Source of the DNA: Ctenosaura bakeri
Taxonomy: Eukaryota; Chordata; Lepidosauria; Squamata; Iguanidae
Assembly: GCA_948474755.1 (NCBI GenBank)
Contig: CAOLHI010001828.1
Span: 124,001-188,000 of the forward strand
DNA length: 64,000 bases
Direction: 5' to 3'
Shown: positions 1 through 10,747 of the stretch, piece by piece
Layout: the number at the start of each line of letters is the position of its first letter
Position numbering within the stretch: position 1 is the stretch's first letter
Position numbers and translations under genes: made by a program
The notes under the pieces: model-generated
Database searches by the model: none
Told to the model about the DNA's origin: nothing
Seen by the model: only the letters and a program-made list of their open reading frames with translations

Positions 1-319
1 ATACAAAGAAGAGATGAAATCAACAAAGTCTCCATTGCTCAATTATAATTATGAAGAAATGAAAACAACATAGGGTCCATTGCCATAAAGATTCTCCATT
101 TTAATATGCCAGAGGCCTTTATTTTGGGGCGTTGTTATAATTAGTGGGACAAGGATAGCATAAGGCTTAGTTTTGAATTCCCTGTATTGGTTTCTATGCA
201 TGATTATTTTGCAGACTTTTTGAATTGTAGAAATATAATGGACACACCTGGATGTCATTAGCCAGAATTCTCAATAATTCTAGTTTATTATTAATGTATC
301 AGTGACTTGCTGGTATGTG
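1..319. other. AT-rich sequence, no gene seen
   Basis: No repeat family, splice-bounded frame or RNA gene is recognised. Short open frames here are of chance length. Confidence 0.5.
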
Positions 320-1165
320 TGTTATCACAGTTATGATACGCTGAGTGAGAGCACTAGGTATCCTTGTGGTATCAAATAATTTGGCCTTGCTGGAACTCTC
401 TTTGCCATCTCACTCCACGTGTTTGCAAGAGGCCTCCTGGACGAGCACATATGACTGTACATTCTAAAACCTCATTCAGGCTAGCAACTTAAGCCTCTCC
501 GTTGCTTTAGGGAAAAACTTCTCTGCAAACCAGCTCTGCTCGGCTCGGAGTTACACAAAGTCTTGCAGCCAAGAGCCAAATCATTCCTTTATGTTGGGCC
601 ATTAACGTACCGGCCACACTATTGTCATCAAGAGCTAAACCAATCAAGCTAAACTTGACCTTTTCCAAATCCTTTGTCCAGCTCCAAACTCCCTTTGTTC
701 TCACCGGGCATAACATAGCCTGTAGGTAAACTCCACCCTATAAAAGGTCTCCACTTTTGGGAGTACTTTGGATCACTTTGGACTGCCCGCCTTGCTGCCG
801 GTCTGTCTAAGGAGCTCCCCTCAGCCAACCACACTGAGCTTTCTTCCCGGGAACCCCACCTTTCTCTCCAGGACTACGAGACCAGGTGTCGTATTGCCTA
901 TCCCTAAACTCTCCAATTCTGCTTCCAAGTTAACTAGTGTGTGTGTGTTGTTTTATTTGCTGTTTATCTTTCAATAAACTGTTATTTTTGTTACTTTTAA
1001 ACCTGCTTGCCTGCTTTCTGACCTGAAGCCGTAGACATTGGGTTAAAGATCCTTGCTAAAGTTACCCTGCTTCTTGTTTAGTACTCGAGTTAAATTCCTC
1101 CCAACTTGTGTTTTGATTTGGTTATTTGGGTGCCCCTCCCGGGACCCCCAACATACAGGGTAACA
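320..1165 (+). mobile_element. Retrovirus-like LTR, copy 1
   Basis: Starts TGTTATC and ends GGGTAACA, so the ends are the inverted TG...CA pair of an LTR. A TATA box (TATAAAA, 739-745) is followed about 230 bp later by AATAAA (973-978), which fits a U3-R-U5 order on the plus strand. It aligns by eye over its whole length with the LTRs at 1324-2294 and (reversed) 9317-10279, sharing for example CCACGTGTTTGCAAG. Flanks TGTG / TGTT match at 3 of 4 bases, so no clean target duplication. No gag, pol or env sequence adjoins it. It lacks the duplicated leader block seen in the other two copies. Confidence 0.8.
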
Positions 1166-1323
1166 TGTTCCACTAGATCATTTCTGCTGGGCTCATTTAT
1201 AAGCATTTAAAAGTAGGAAAGCTAAGCAAATTGTGAATCTTCCAGTCAGTTTTAGTATGGAGCAGGAATTGTTTGGCCCTCCAGATGTCACTGGACTGCA
1301 AGTTCTAGCACTCTTCATGTATC
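1166..1323. other. Spacer between two LTRs, with DNA-transposon fragment
   Basis: Short interval between the two same-orientation LTRs. Bases about 1275-1310 match the common hAT-type MITE motif 'ggccctccagatgt...tggactgcaa' found elsewhere in the window. It holds no primer-binding site or retroviral coding sequence, so the LTR pair does not look like a provirus. Confidence 0.45.
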
Positions 1324-2294
1324 TGTTACCACAGTTCTGACATGCCCGGTGATAGCACCAGATATCTCTTGATATCAAACTTATTTGGCCTTTACTTGAC
1401 CTTTGTCTGCCACCCTGCTCCACGTGTTTGCAAGGGCCAACGGACAAGCACGTAAACAGGCGTGGCCGGTAATGGTTGGACATTCAAATCCCCACTTAAC
1501 CAGGCAGATTAAGCCACTCTGTTGCTTCAGGGACCATTTCTTGCAGACACACCTTGCATAAACGTGGCTTTACACAAAGACACACGGCCCTGAGCCGGCA
1601 CCCTCTCAGTGCTGATCCATTTGCATACTGGCTACGTTATTGTTATCCAGCACTAAGCTACTCACATAAAACATGACCTTTCCCAATACTTTTGTCCCGC
1701 TCCAAATTTCCTTTGTTCTCACTGAGCATGGCCTGTAGGCACAATCCTCCCTATAAAAAGTCCCCGATTCCAAGTCCTCCTCAGACTGCTCGGAGCGCTC
1801 CTGAATTCCATCCAGCCTTGCTGCCGCTGTATCTGTCGAGCCGTCCCCTCAGTTCCAGCAACTGAGCCGCTCAACCCCGGAACACTCCAGACTGCTATCC
1901 TGCCTTGCTGTCAGTTTGTCCAGTGAGTCGCCCCCTCAGTGAACCGTGCTGAGCTTTCATCCCTGCAACTCTCCGTTTTCTCCAAGACTACGAGAAAAGG
2001 TGTCGTATCACCCATTTCCCCCCAAAACTCTCATTTCTAATTTCTAGTTAGCTGTGTGCTTGTGGTGTCTTTTTCTGTTGTTTGTCCTTTAATAAAACTA
2101 TCATTTTTACTATTTTAAAACCTTGCATGACTGCTCTTCTGACCTGACGCTGTATACATAGGGTTACAAGGTCCCAGCTAAAGTTACCTTGCCTCTCACT
2201 AGCTTAAGAGAGTACTCGAGTTAATTTCCCCCATCTTGTGTTTTTATTCGGTAATTTGGGCACCCCTCCCAGACCCCCACAGTACAGGGTAACA
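1324..2294 (+). mobile_element. Retrovirus-like LTR, copy 2
   Basis: Same family and orientation as the LTR at 320-1165, with ends TGTTACC...GGGTAACA. TATA box at 1752-1758 and AATAAA at 2091-2096. It is about 125 bp longer than copy 1, mainly because a leader block of the type 'ccttgctgcc...cccctcagt' downstream of the TATA box occurs twice (about 1815-1855 and 1900-1945). The reversed LTR at 9317-10279 has the same duplication. Flanks GTATC / TATAG show no exact duplication. Confidence 0.8.
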
Positions 2295-2360
2295 TATAGA
2301 CTAATAATATTTGAAGGGCTACTTGGTTCCCATCCCTGGTTTGGTGTAATGTGTAACCAG

Positions 2361-3068
2361 GGCCCTTTTCGCACTGAGGCTTCTAGCGCAAGCGGCGGAG
2401 GCCGGCATGCGCAAGAAGGCTCCTCCAGGAGGCTGCCGCTTCCCCCTCCTTCCTTCCGCAGGCGAAGGAACCAGTGGGGAAGCGGCACCGAAGGAGGCTT
2501 GCCGCGCAAGCCGCCCTCCCCCCGTGTGAAGCGGGAGACCTCGCGCCGGATTCCTCCCCCCGCACGCGCCGGATTCCCCCCCGCGCGCGCCGGATTCCTC
2601 CCCCCACGCACGCCGGATTCCTCCCCCTGCGCGCGCCGGATTCCCCCCGCACGCGCCGGATTCCTCCCCCCGCGCGCCGGATTCCTCCCCCCGCACGCGC
2701 CGGATTCCCCCCGCACGCACGAAGCGGGCGGCGTCGCATCCCCCCCCCGCGCGCGCACGAAGCGTCCGTCGCGTCCGTCGCGCTACCTCCCCACCCCGCT
2801 CCTTCCTTCTGCAGGGGCGGCGGGAAGGAAGCGCAACCCGGCCGGCTCCCGGAGGCTCCGCACGAAAGGTAAGTGCGGGTGGGCACCGGGAGCGTTGCGC
2901 GAGCGCGGGGTGATTTTCGCTTGAACGCGAAAATCAAAAAACCCGCGGTCGTGCCGCTTCAGCCCCATGAGCCGGGCGGAAGTGGGAGTGCGTCATGCGG
3001 AGCGACGCTCCCACTCCCGCGAGGCTCACGGGGCTGTCGCGTGAGCAAAGGCCCGTGCGAAAAGGGCC
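2361..3068 (+). mobile_element. GC-rich Harbinger-like non-autonomous transposon
   Basis: Bounded by inverted termini GGCCCTTTTCGCA ... TGCGAAAAGGGCC (13/13). Flanking trinucleotides CAG / GAG are an imperfect 3-bp duplication. The interior is CpG-rich in an AT-rich setting. The right part (about 2870-3068) aligns with the element at 37330-37768: a GTAAGTGCG donor-like site, 'ccgggagc', the 'gcttcagccccatgagc' block and the final 'cgacgctcccactcccgcg' block. Long open frames on both strands (up to 228 codons) come from GC-rich repeats with few stop codons and are not proteins. Harbinger-type assignment rests on termini and 3-bp duplications of sister copies. Confidence 0.75.
2540..2718. repeat. 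GC-rich minisatellite, about 8 units of 19-23 bp
   Basis: Tandem units beginning GGATTCC, followed by a C-run and a CGCACGCGCC-like block, repeat about eight times with small length variation. The array lies inside the transposon at 2361-3068 and is absent from its sister at 37330-37768, so it probably expanded after or within this copy's lineage. Confidence 0.85.
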
Positions 3069-4350
3069 GAGGAATTTCAGCTTGTTTCTTTTTCAACTAA
3101 CCAGAGTAATAAGCCATGATTTGTCTTTAGTTTCGGACTCTGGCTTGCTGACGAAGACATAATCTGGAGTTCCTAATTCATGTCAAAACTTTAAAAGTTA
3201 CATTTGCAAATAATTACTTACAGTTACAGTTCCAACATACCCACAGAAGAAGTTAGTTACCAGTATGATTAAAAATGTTTATTGTAATTACTTCCACAGT
3301 ACTTTTTGCTCTAAAAAGTCCTCTGAATGGTACAAGCTGCTACTACTGCTACAAAACATTTCTCATCCATCATGTCATTGCCTTAATACCCAAACAGAGC
3401 ATGACAATCTGGCACTTGAACCACGTGATATTCCTCCTCATACCCATAAGAATAATGTTAATGGTTACAGCTACACTGCAAAAGGAGCAATTACAGTAGA
3501 TAGGTAACTTAACTATGCCATAATAATTAAAAATAGTAGTAATAATAGCTAATTTCCAATCTCTGGTTCACAATTAAAACTAAACAAGTAATTAAATCAT
3601 GGACGGATGTCCACAGGTTATTTTAAATCCTCCTCCAATTCAGTGGGCATGCTACTCATAAACAACAAGCCAGACTTCTTGGAACTATGTGAACATTATA
3701 TGTGCAAACTCAGACAATTTATCCAGAAAGTATAGAACACATAATCTTGATGTCTACAAAAAATTATACCAAAAATAGTAAAGTACAGGATGGTAATAAA
3801 TGCTATGGATCAGAAACATAGCATAAAATGGAGAACCATTTACTCTGAATGATAAACATCTCCAGTAGCAATTCTGGCTGGCATTATGCTGGGCAAGTCC
3901 TGTCCTGTCACATTTTGTCATTCCTAAGGCATGTGCATTCAAGATTTATTACAACTCTTGGAATCACTCATTCAGCATAGTAAATACCTCCTGTCTACAT
4001 ACATTGTACACTTTCAGCTAAGCACTAGCAGTATCAAAGTGAGGTCAAAGGAAAGTCTTGCACACTTCTTATGCTATTTAGTGTTTCTCCATTTTGTTTC
4101 TAATAGTTCATGTTGTCAGCCTCTATATATCATGCTCTTTTATGATACTATGTTGGAAAGAAGAATTAGCCTATCTCATACCTTTTCTGCAGTGAAATGG
4201 GCCACGGCACATCAGCACATGTGGCACTCTGGAAATGGCTTGCTCTTTTTTCAGTCAAGTCTGTAATTTTGATGTCTGATCCTTCCTTAAAATGGGAAGC
4301 TGGAAGGTTTAGACTTTTCAGGTAGTGGCCTTTTGACTTGACTCATTTAG
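3069..4350. other. AT-rich unique sequence, no gene seen
   Basis: No recognisable repeat family. A 111-codon frame at 3931-4266 has no motif or splice context and looks fortuitous. Confidence 0.4.
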
Positions 4351-4581
4351 TAAAGCACGCCTTCATTAAAACCAGATTTCCCGAGGACTCTGTGTCTAAA
4401 TTGTCTCCAGAAAGCACACCATCCTTTAAAAAGCTGCAGTTTAAGAGCTTAATATCCCCATATTTGGATAATACGCCTGCTGCAGATTTTGCAAACTGTG
4501 TAGTTGGGTCAAGCGAATAATGAGTGAATTAATCAAAAGCTGCAGAATCAGCAGCCAACTTACAATTCACAGACTTGGCAG
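4351..4581 (+). pseudogene. Possible decayed exon (unidentified)
   Basis: A stretch between an AG (4349-4350, after a T-rich tract) and a GT donor (4582) reads in one frame as a protein-like Ser/Pro/Lys-rich sequence, with segments such as KLSPESTPSFKKLQF and ISPYLDNTPAADFANCVV. Three stops (TAA 4518, TGA 4521, TAA 4530) fall within 15 bases. The same frame then reads on as SKAAESAANLQFTDLAG up to the donor. I do not recognise the family. It may be a dead exon, a retrotransposed fragment or chance. Clustering of all stops between two protein-like runs in one frame is the only reason to list it. Confidence 0.2.
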
Positions 4582-4904
4582 GTAACAACATCCTTAATAT
4601 TACAATTCTCTTTGGGGTAAAAGGTTTTCCTAGAGTGCATTACTGGTTCTAATTTTCAAATCTTTTAATGAAAGAATTACTTATTCTTTGTTTGAGCAAA
4701 ATTGTATTGCTTTTGCCAATTTATAGTGTACATCTCTTCATCTTCAAAAGCTTTTTTTAATTCTTTTTTTTTTTTAATGCTAAGCTATATGTAGGCTTAA
4801 TCTTCACCATGGTTCCCCATTGCTGCCACTCTGGCATGTATTGTGAAAGTGCTGTGATTCTCAGGACTGAGGGCACCATCCAGACTATTAGGATATCATG
4901 TGTT
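4582..4904. other. Unique AT-rich sequence, no gene seen
   Basis: Contains T-runs near 4750-4780 and no recognised repeat. Confidence 0.4.
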
Positions 4905-5091
4905 TTCAGCCTCCCTATCTAATGGTTTTAGCGTTGGACTACAGCCCTGGAGACCAGGGTTTGATTCCCTGCTCAGTCATGGGTGATCTTGGGCATCTCA
5001 CATACTCTCAGCCCCAGAAAACCCTGCGATGGGTTCACCTTAGGGTCACCGTAAGTCAGAAACGACTTGAAGGCATGGAACAACAATATGC
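4905..5091 (+). mobile_element. tRNA-derived SINE with BovB-like tail
   Basis: Head with a B-box-like 'gggtttgattccc' (about 4957-4969), body 'gatcttgggcatctcacatactctcagcccc', and tail 'gtaagtcagaaacgacttga' with a short CAA run. The tail resembles the BovB/RTE LINE 3' end, which is expected if RTE machinery moved it. It is an internally shortened form, lacking the 'aggcaatggcaaac' segment. Confidence 0.85.
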
Positions 5092-5123
5092 CTCTTGCTG
5101 CAGTTCCAAGATTGGATATCATA

Positions 5124-5273
5124 GGCCATTTCTGCACTACACTCTTATAGTGCAATTATTCCACTTTCAACATCCTATGGAGTCCGGCCCCTCCCTAAAC
5201 TGCAAACCCTAGGATTCCATAGGATGTTGAAAGTGGAATAATCACACTATAAGAGTGTAGTGCGGAAATGGAC
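5124..5273. mobile_element. Palindromic Harbinger-like MITE
   Basis: About 150 bp that folds on itself: left arm GGCCATTTCTGCACTACAC..., right arm ...GTGTAGTGCGGAAATGGAC. The inverted arms extend about 60 bp and include 'attattccactttcaacatcct' type sequence. Flanks ATA / ATC match 2 of 3. Same family as 43144-43343, 47116-47243 and 62672-63260. Confidence 0.85.
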
Positions 5274-5804
5274 ATCGTTTCTGTAGTTCTCTGACATGGG
5301 AGATCTGTGATGAGCACAGCTTGAAAAAGTTTGGTTTTTGCGCAGAATCCTCAGGCCAGCATGGCCAAATAATTGGGTTTGTTTAAGAAATAATTGGCAC
5401 AGAAAATGGGTAAATTGAATTGATATTGATGGTGGCAAGAGCCAGAATTTGACCCCATCTTCCCCTGCTTCTGGTTAAATTGCTACCCCCTAAAACAACT
5501 ATTTACCCCGTGACAGGGATGTGTATGTGTTTTAAATAAAACCCATATGATTTTATAACTATGGCTTGACCTCTTAGAGGCAACCAGTCATTTTAATTTA
5601 TTTTTGTTTTATTTTCATTAACTGTTTCAATGGTTAATTGTCGTACAGAGAGAAACTAGAAGAAACTTTGACTATAGTAAGGTCCCTCGATCCCTATTCT
5701 ACTAGGTGTTTACAGGAGTAGTAGAAATATTATCTTAATAGGTTGGCGAATTGGGCCAAAATGAACAAAACAGATTTCAACAGAGAAAAATTTACGTTTT
5801 GTTG
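5274..5804. other. Unique sequence, no gene seen
   Basis: No recognisable repeat or coding signal. Confidence 0.4.
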
Positions 5805-5998
5805 TTTAGCTCTGTGTATGTGTGGTGATATGCCTTCCAATCATTTCTGAGTTATAGTGACCCCAAGATAGCTGTTATCGTAGACTTTTCTTGCATGGAT
5901 TTTTTTGAAAAGGGGTTTGCCATTGCCTTCCTCTGAGGTTGAGAAATGTCACTTACCAAACATCACCAAGTGGGTTTCTGTGGCCAAGCAGAGATTCA
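5805..5998 (-). mobile_element. tRNA-derived SINE, reverse orientation, head truncated
   Basis: Reverse complement of the SINE body: 'tttctgagttatagtgacccc' (tail), 'ggggtttgccattgccttcc', then 'caccaagtgggtttctgtgg'. It stops near 'gcagagattca', so the tRNA-like head is missing where it abuts CR1 at 5999. Confidence 0.8.
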
Positions 5999-7298
5999 GA
6001 TGTAAGGTTCTATACTTTGGCAAAAAAATAAAAAAGATAAAAATAAAATAAAAATAAAAAATGAAATGCACAGATATAAGATGAACGACACCTGGCTTGA
6101 CCTGTGAAAGTGATTTAGGAGTCTCAATAGACCACAAGCTGAACAAGAGGCAGCAGTGTGATGCAGTAGCTAAAAATCCAATATGAATCTAAACTGCATG
6201 AATAGAAGTATAAAGTCTAGGTCGTGAGGAGTAATAATAACACTCTATTCTGCTTTGATCAGATCTCATCTGAAATACTGTGTCCATTTCCAGGCACCAC
6301 AATTCAAGAAGGATGTGTCCAGAGGAGGGTGACCAAATGGTAAATGGCCTGGACATCATATGTCCATGCTCAGTCTGGGCAGCTGGCCAAAGGGCAGCTG
6401 AGAAGGATTAGAAGCACATGGCAAGTGGTTCTTGCAACAAAGTGATTCCTTATTTTACTCTAGACAGTCCCATCAATATCTATACATCAAAGACAGTCAA
6501 TACAATCACAAGTCAGAGGCAGGAACAACAGGCAGAGATACGGCAGGAAAAACAGGCACACCAGGAGAAATGGTCAGTTAATCACCAACAAGTTCTGGAG
6601 GGGAATGGCTCAGTGTTTATAGGTTCAGAAGTCAGGGCAGCTAGTGCTTGATTAACTGCTGCTTGGTATAAATTCTCTGGGATTGGCATGTGTTCCCTTT
6701 CATGCCTACACTGGGTGAGGGTGGGTATTGTTAAGTTATCTTGCATGTCAGGAGGATCAGGGCTCTCTGCTGGGGCTGGCACTGCCCCCTGTTCTGTCTC
6801 TGGGGTGGGTGGTGCTGTCTCCTCCTGTTCAACAGGTTCTGCTGTTTCAGTCTCTGAGTCAGAGTCTATGTCTAGGTCCTGGAAGCAGGGCATGACACTA
6901 TGTCCTATGAGAAGCAACTTAGGGAGCTGGGTATGTTAATCTGGAGAAGATAAATTTAAGCAGTGACATGATAATCATGTTTAAATATTTGAAGGGATGT
7001 CATATGGAAGATGGGGCCAGATTTCTGGTGCTGCTCCAGAAACCAGGACAAAGAGGAATGGCTTTAAACTTCAGGAAAAGAGATTCCAACTAAACATTAG
7101 GAAGAACTTCCTGATGGTAAGAGCAGTTTGACAGTGGAATATGCTGCCTCAGAGTATGATGGAGTCTCCTTTGGAGGTTTTAAACAGATGCTGGATGGCC
7201 ATTTGTTGGGAATGCTTTGATTGAGTATTCCTTCATGATGGGGGGGCAGGGGTTGGACTCGAATGGCCCTTGTGGTTTCTATGATTCTACGATTCTAC
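5999..7298 (+). mobile_element. CR1 LINE 3' fragment, split by an LTR
   Basis: Two parts, 5999-6360 and 6898-7298, read as the end of CR1 ORF2 plus 3' UTR. Diagnostic phrases are 'cacctggcttgac', 'cagcagtgtgatgcagtagc', 'agaggagggtgaccaaatgg', 'cttagggagctgggtatg', 'aggaagaacttcctgatgg', and the terminal octamer-like repeat 'atgattctacgattctac' with no poly-A. The retroelement LTR at 6361-6897 separates the parts. The reading frame is broken, so this is a dead copy. Confidence 0.9.
6361..6897 (-). mobile_element. Solo LTR inserted in CR1
   Basis: On the minus strand it begins TGTCATGCC and ends ATGGACA, giving matched TGTC...GACA ends. It sits exactly between two contiguous parts of a CR1. 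Flanks TCATA / CTATG are too diverged to call a target duplication. The first about 315 bases on the minus strand are open in a frame rich in Glu, Pro, Thr and Ser (residues such as DSDSETETAEPVEQEE), starting just outside the LTR at 6917 and ending at 6582. This may be U3 composition and not a gene. Family assignment (Gypsy-like or ERV) is not decided by the sequence. Confidence 0.65.
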
Positions 7299-9311
7299 AT
7301 CAGGTAAATGGTAAATGGTGTGGCAAGAAAAGAAGTTATTCTCCAAATAACTTCCCCAGCAACCAACCATGGATCATGGTTCTCTTGGTTCACGTATAAC
7401 TTGACACTTTGATCCTCTCAGGAAGCTTGCCATGTCACAGCCCCCTCTCATGACTGACTAAACAGATGCCACCAAATTCTGAAGGCTAGGATCTTCAGAG
7501 AAAATCATGATTCTTTTATCAATTCCCTGAGCTCATTTCTTGTGACATTCTGGCTCAAACCATAGTGAGAGGCCCTTTCATAGTACATCAAGATAGCCCA
7601 GATTCATAACATCATATCATAACAATGATTATTTTGAGGTGGTAGCAGCAAGAAGTGATCCGTCTGTTGTTTTGTCTGCTTAGTTTATGTTTTCATGCCC
7701 CTTCTGTTATGCTCTGTGCTCTTTAAATTAATATTTGACTTCTCTGTTGGATAATGTTGCCACTCAGTAGCTGAGGCAATTCATAGCTGAGAGCATCAGC
7801 AGTTTGTCTTGAACTGTGCAGAGCTGTGTGACTATAATAATGTTGCTCTTAAACTTAACCTACACAGTATAGTGATAATAAATCTACCTATGCACTTTCG
7901 GTTGCACTCTCCTTTATTATCAATGGCATTTTCCTGTAAAAGTTCAAAGCAAACTTGACTTTTATGATCAGACACATTCATTAAGCAGAGTAGCCCTCCA
8001 TTGTGATAAAGTGTTCAGCTTTAGTGACAAGCCAGAAGGTGGCAGTGTTTTTTAACAGATGAGAACTAAATAAATAAAATAAATAAATATAATAGTGCTT
8101 TTATTTTATTTTGAAAAATAGGATTGGGAGACAGGCAAATCAGGGAATACAATCTGAAGCTTTTGCCTGTTCAGTAATTCTTGTTCTGGTGGGTAACTCA
8201 ACTGAATTTGAGGGGATAACTGGCTTGAGAAAAGATGGACAAGAGAGAGAGCACAAAAGAAGCTAGCCTCTATATATAAATTTCATACAAAAAATATTGT
8301 CAGAAGGAAGCTCATGAGCCATCTTGTTCAATTCACTAAGAAAAGATACCTTCATTATTTATGGCACACATATCTTCAGCAGATAGAAAGCTTAATAGAT
8401 TATGCATCTAGCAAGTTTAACTTTTTGGAGGGGAATTGGAGAGATGTGGTTGCTTCTTTTGCATATGTAGGATAAATTGTTGGAAGCAAAGAGGATTGTA
8501 TAATATGCTTAGTAAGAGAAGGGAGTCTAGATAATGGTTTCTCTTTGTTTTCATTTCTCTGTCTCTTTCTTTGGTCTATGTATTTGAGCCTTCTGCTTCC
8601 TTCTTGCCTTCAAAGGTCACGTTCCCCTTCTCTCAGGAAGCTAGTTGGTCCCTTTGTTTTCCTTTGTGTGGGAAAGAGCATTCATGAGCATCCATTGTCG
8701 GCCCAAGCCCAACAGTGGGGAACCAGTTTTTAGGGGCTTTTGAAACCAAATATAGGTCAACTTTGCTTGTCTAGTATCCTGTGGATTTCCTGAGACAATA
8801 AACACAAGTCAGTCTCTTTCTTTCTTTCCTTCTTTCTTTCCTTCTTATCTTACAAGACATCCAGACTTATTTCTTCTGTTTCTACCACAAGTTCATGTTA
8901 CACTATCCTTATTGCACTCTGATTAATATAGATACCAAATGTTTCTACAGAAATATCCTGCAGAAGAATAGGCAGCCTTTCCTCAGTATTGTGGGATGGG
9001 AGGTTGTGTTGTGAAAACACTACATTCCTTTCTGGTCTTTTTAATCAATCTGAATGTCCTTGAGTCTCAAAGGTGCTGTAAGATCCCTTTGTATCTTTAT
9101 ACACTCCTATTAATGTTTTCCTGAAGTGTGCAGGAAGTATAGCGGATCTTTCCTCGCAGGCCCCCTCCCTATATGGAAGGGATATATCTATCCCTTTTGC
9201 TTTTCCTGCCCTCAAATTCTTTAAAGCTCAAATCCTATCACAAATATGCAATCGGTGAATTTTGGTAAATTCTTAAAAAACAAGCTAAAATTAAGTCCAC
9301 CTACATGGGCA
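7299..9311. other. Long unique stretch, no gene seen
   Basis: Mostly unique AT-rich DNA. Small features only: an AAATA run at 8067-8090 and a TTTC/TTCC run at 8815-8851. About 9040-9110 ('gagtctcaaaggtgctgtaagatcc') resembles an old interspersed repeat that I cannot name. Confidence 0.4.
8815..8851. repeat. (TTTC)n/(TTCC)n simple repeat
   Basis: Interrupted pyrimidine microsatellite. Confidence 0.85.
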
Positions 9312-9316
9312 CTGAC

Positions 9317-10279
9317 TGTTACCCTGTATGCTGGGGGTCAGGGGAGGGGCTCCCAAATAACCAAATAAAACACAAGTTGGGGGAAATTAACTTGAGCACT
9401 CTCTTAGTTAAACGAGAGGCAGGGTAACTTCAGCTAGGATCTTTAACCCAATGTATACAGCGTCGGGTCAGAGAGCAGTTAGACAAAATTGAAAGTAACA
9501 AATAGTGATTTTTATTAAGAACAAGCAACACAAAAGACATGACAAATACTAGCTAACTTAGAAATAGAAATGGAGAGCTTTGGAGAATGGGTAATATGAC
9601 ACCTGGTCTTGTAGTCCTGGAGAGAAGAGGAGGTTGTGGGGAAGAAAGCTCAACGGGGTTCGCTGAGGGGAGTTTCCTTAGACAACTGGCAGCAAGGTGG
9701 GATGGAAGTCCGCAGTAGTCCAAAAAGGGAGGCAGACTCAGTTATTGGGAACTGAGGGGAAAACTTCACTGGACAGAGCGGTAGCAAGGCTAGATGGAAG
9801 TCCAGAGTGATCCAAGGTAGTCCCAAAAGTGGGGACTTTTTATAGGGTGGATCGTGCCCAAAGGCCATGCCATGCTTGGTGAGAACAAAGGGATTTTGGA
9901 GCTGGACAAAGGAGTTGGAAAAGGTCAAGTTTGCACGATGAGCTTAACGCTGGATGACAATAGTATGGCCAGTATGTAAATGGCTCGACTGAAAGGAATG
10001 GCTCGGCTGAGAGCTGTGTGTCTATTGTACAAGGATCGCGCTGAGCAATGCCTGTTTGCAATGAGGTGTTCCCTGAAGCAACAAAGAGGCTTGAGTTGCC
10101 TGCCTCAATGGAGTCTGGAATGCAAAACCATTAACGGCCGCACCAAATACGTGCTTGTCTGGAGGACCCTTGCAAACACGTGGAGTAGGGTGGCAGAGAA
10201 AGGTCAAGCAAAGGCCAAATTATTTGATATCAAAAGGATATCTAGTGCTCTCACCAGACATATCATAACTGCAGTAACA
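9317..10279 (-). mobile_element. Solo LTR with 5-bp target duplication, copy 3
   Basis: Reverse-oriented member of the family at 320-1165 and 1324-2294. On the minus strand it runs TGTTACTGC...AGGGTAACA. CTGAC immediately precedes (9312-9316) and follows (10280-10284) it, an exact 5-bp target duplication. A TATA box (minus strand, about 9837-9843) and AATAAA (complement of 9521-9526) are in the expected order. It carries the duplicated leader block like copy 2. No internal retroviral sequence remains, so it is a recombination-derived solo LTR. Confidence 0.9.
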
Positions 10280-10284
10280 CTGAC

Positions 10285-10627
10285 CAGAGTCAGTAGAATG
10301 CACAGCTGCTTTCAGAGTGGAACTGTACTATTCCTGCCTGCCATATACATGCCAAAGATGAGAAGCCTCGCAGAAAAAGAAAAGGTGGTGACTTTAATTC
10401 TTCACTAACAGTTGACTGTAGATCTTAACTTTTAAGTGCTCAGTGCTCATGGTCTTGGGAATCATTGAAGAAATCAGTCAGCTTGGGTTTCTTCCATGTT
10501 TACTTTTAAAGAAATTCAAGTTCTTTCCATCTCAGATATGAAGATGCTGTTAATTTGGAGTAAATTCTTATCAAAAACAAATAACATTCTCACTCTTCCC
10601 TAACCCTTTGTGGTTGCTCTATTCAGA
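10285..10627. other. Unique sequence, no gene seen
   Basis: No recognised repeat or coding signal. Confidence 0.4.
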
Positions 10628-10747
10628 AGTGTAGCTAGGGATGGGATGAATCCAGAATCTTCCAAATCTGAATCCAGATCTGAATCCCTGGGAATCCATG
10701 AATCTCACAAATCTCAAATCTTTTGAATCCTTTTTTTAAAAAGGGTT

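Noticed and set aside
320..2294. Complete endogenous retrovirus between two LTRs
   Set aside because: The spacer is only 158 bp and holds a MITE fragment; no gag, pol or env and no target duplication across the pair.
2204..2937. Several long overlapping frames (up to 228 codons) on both strands
   Set aside because: They are Arg/Pro/Gly-rich readings of a GC-rich minisatellite in a transposon. Low stop frequency explains their length, and no domain or splice context is seen.
2361..3068. CpG-island promoter of a host gene
   Set aside because: The CpG-rich block ends exactly at transposon termini and a sister copy exists at 37330-37768.
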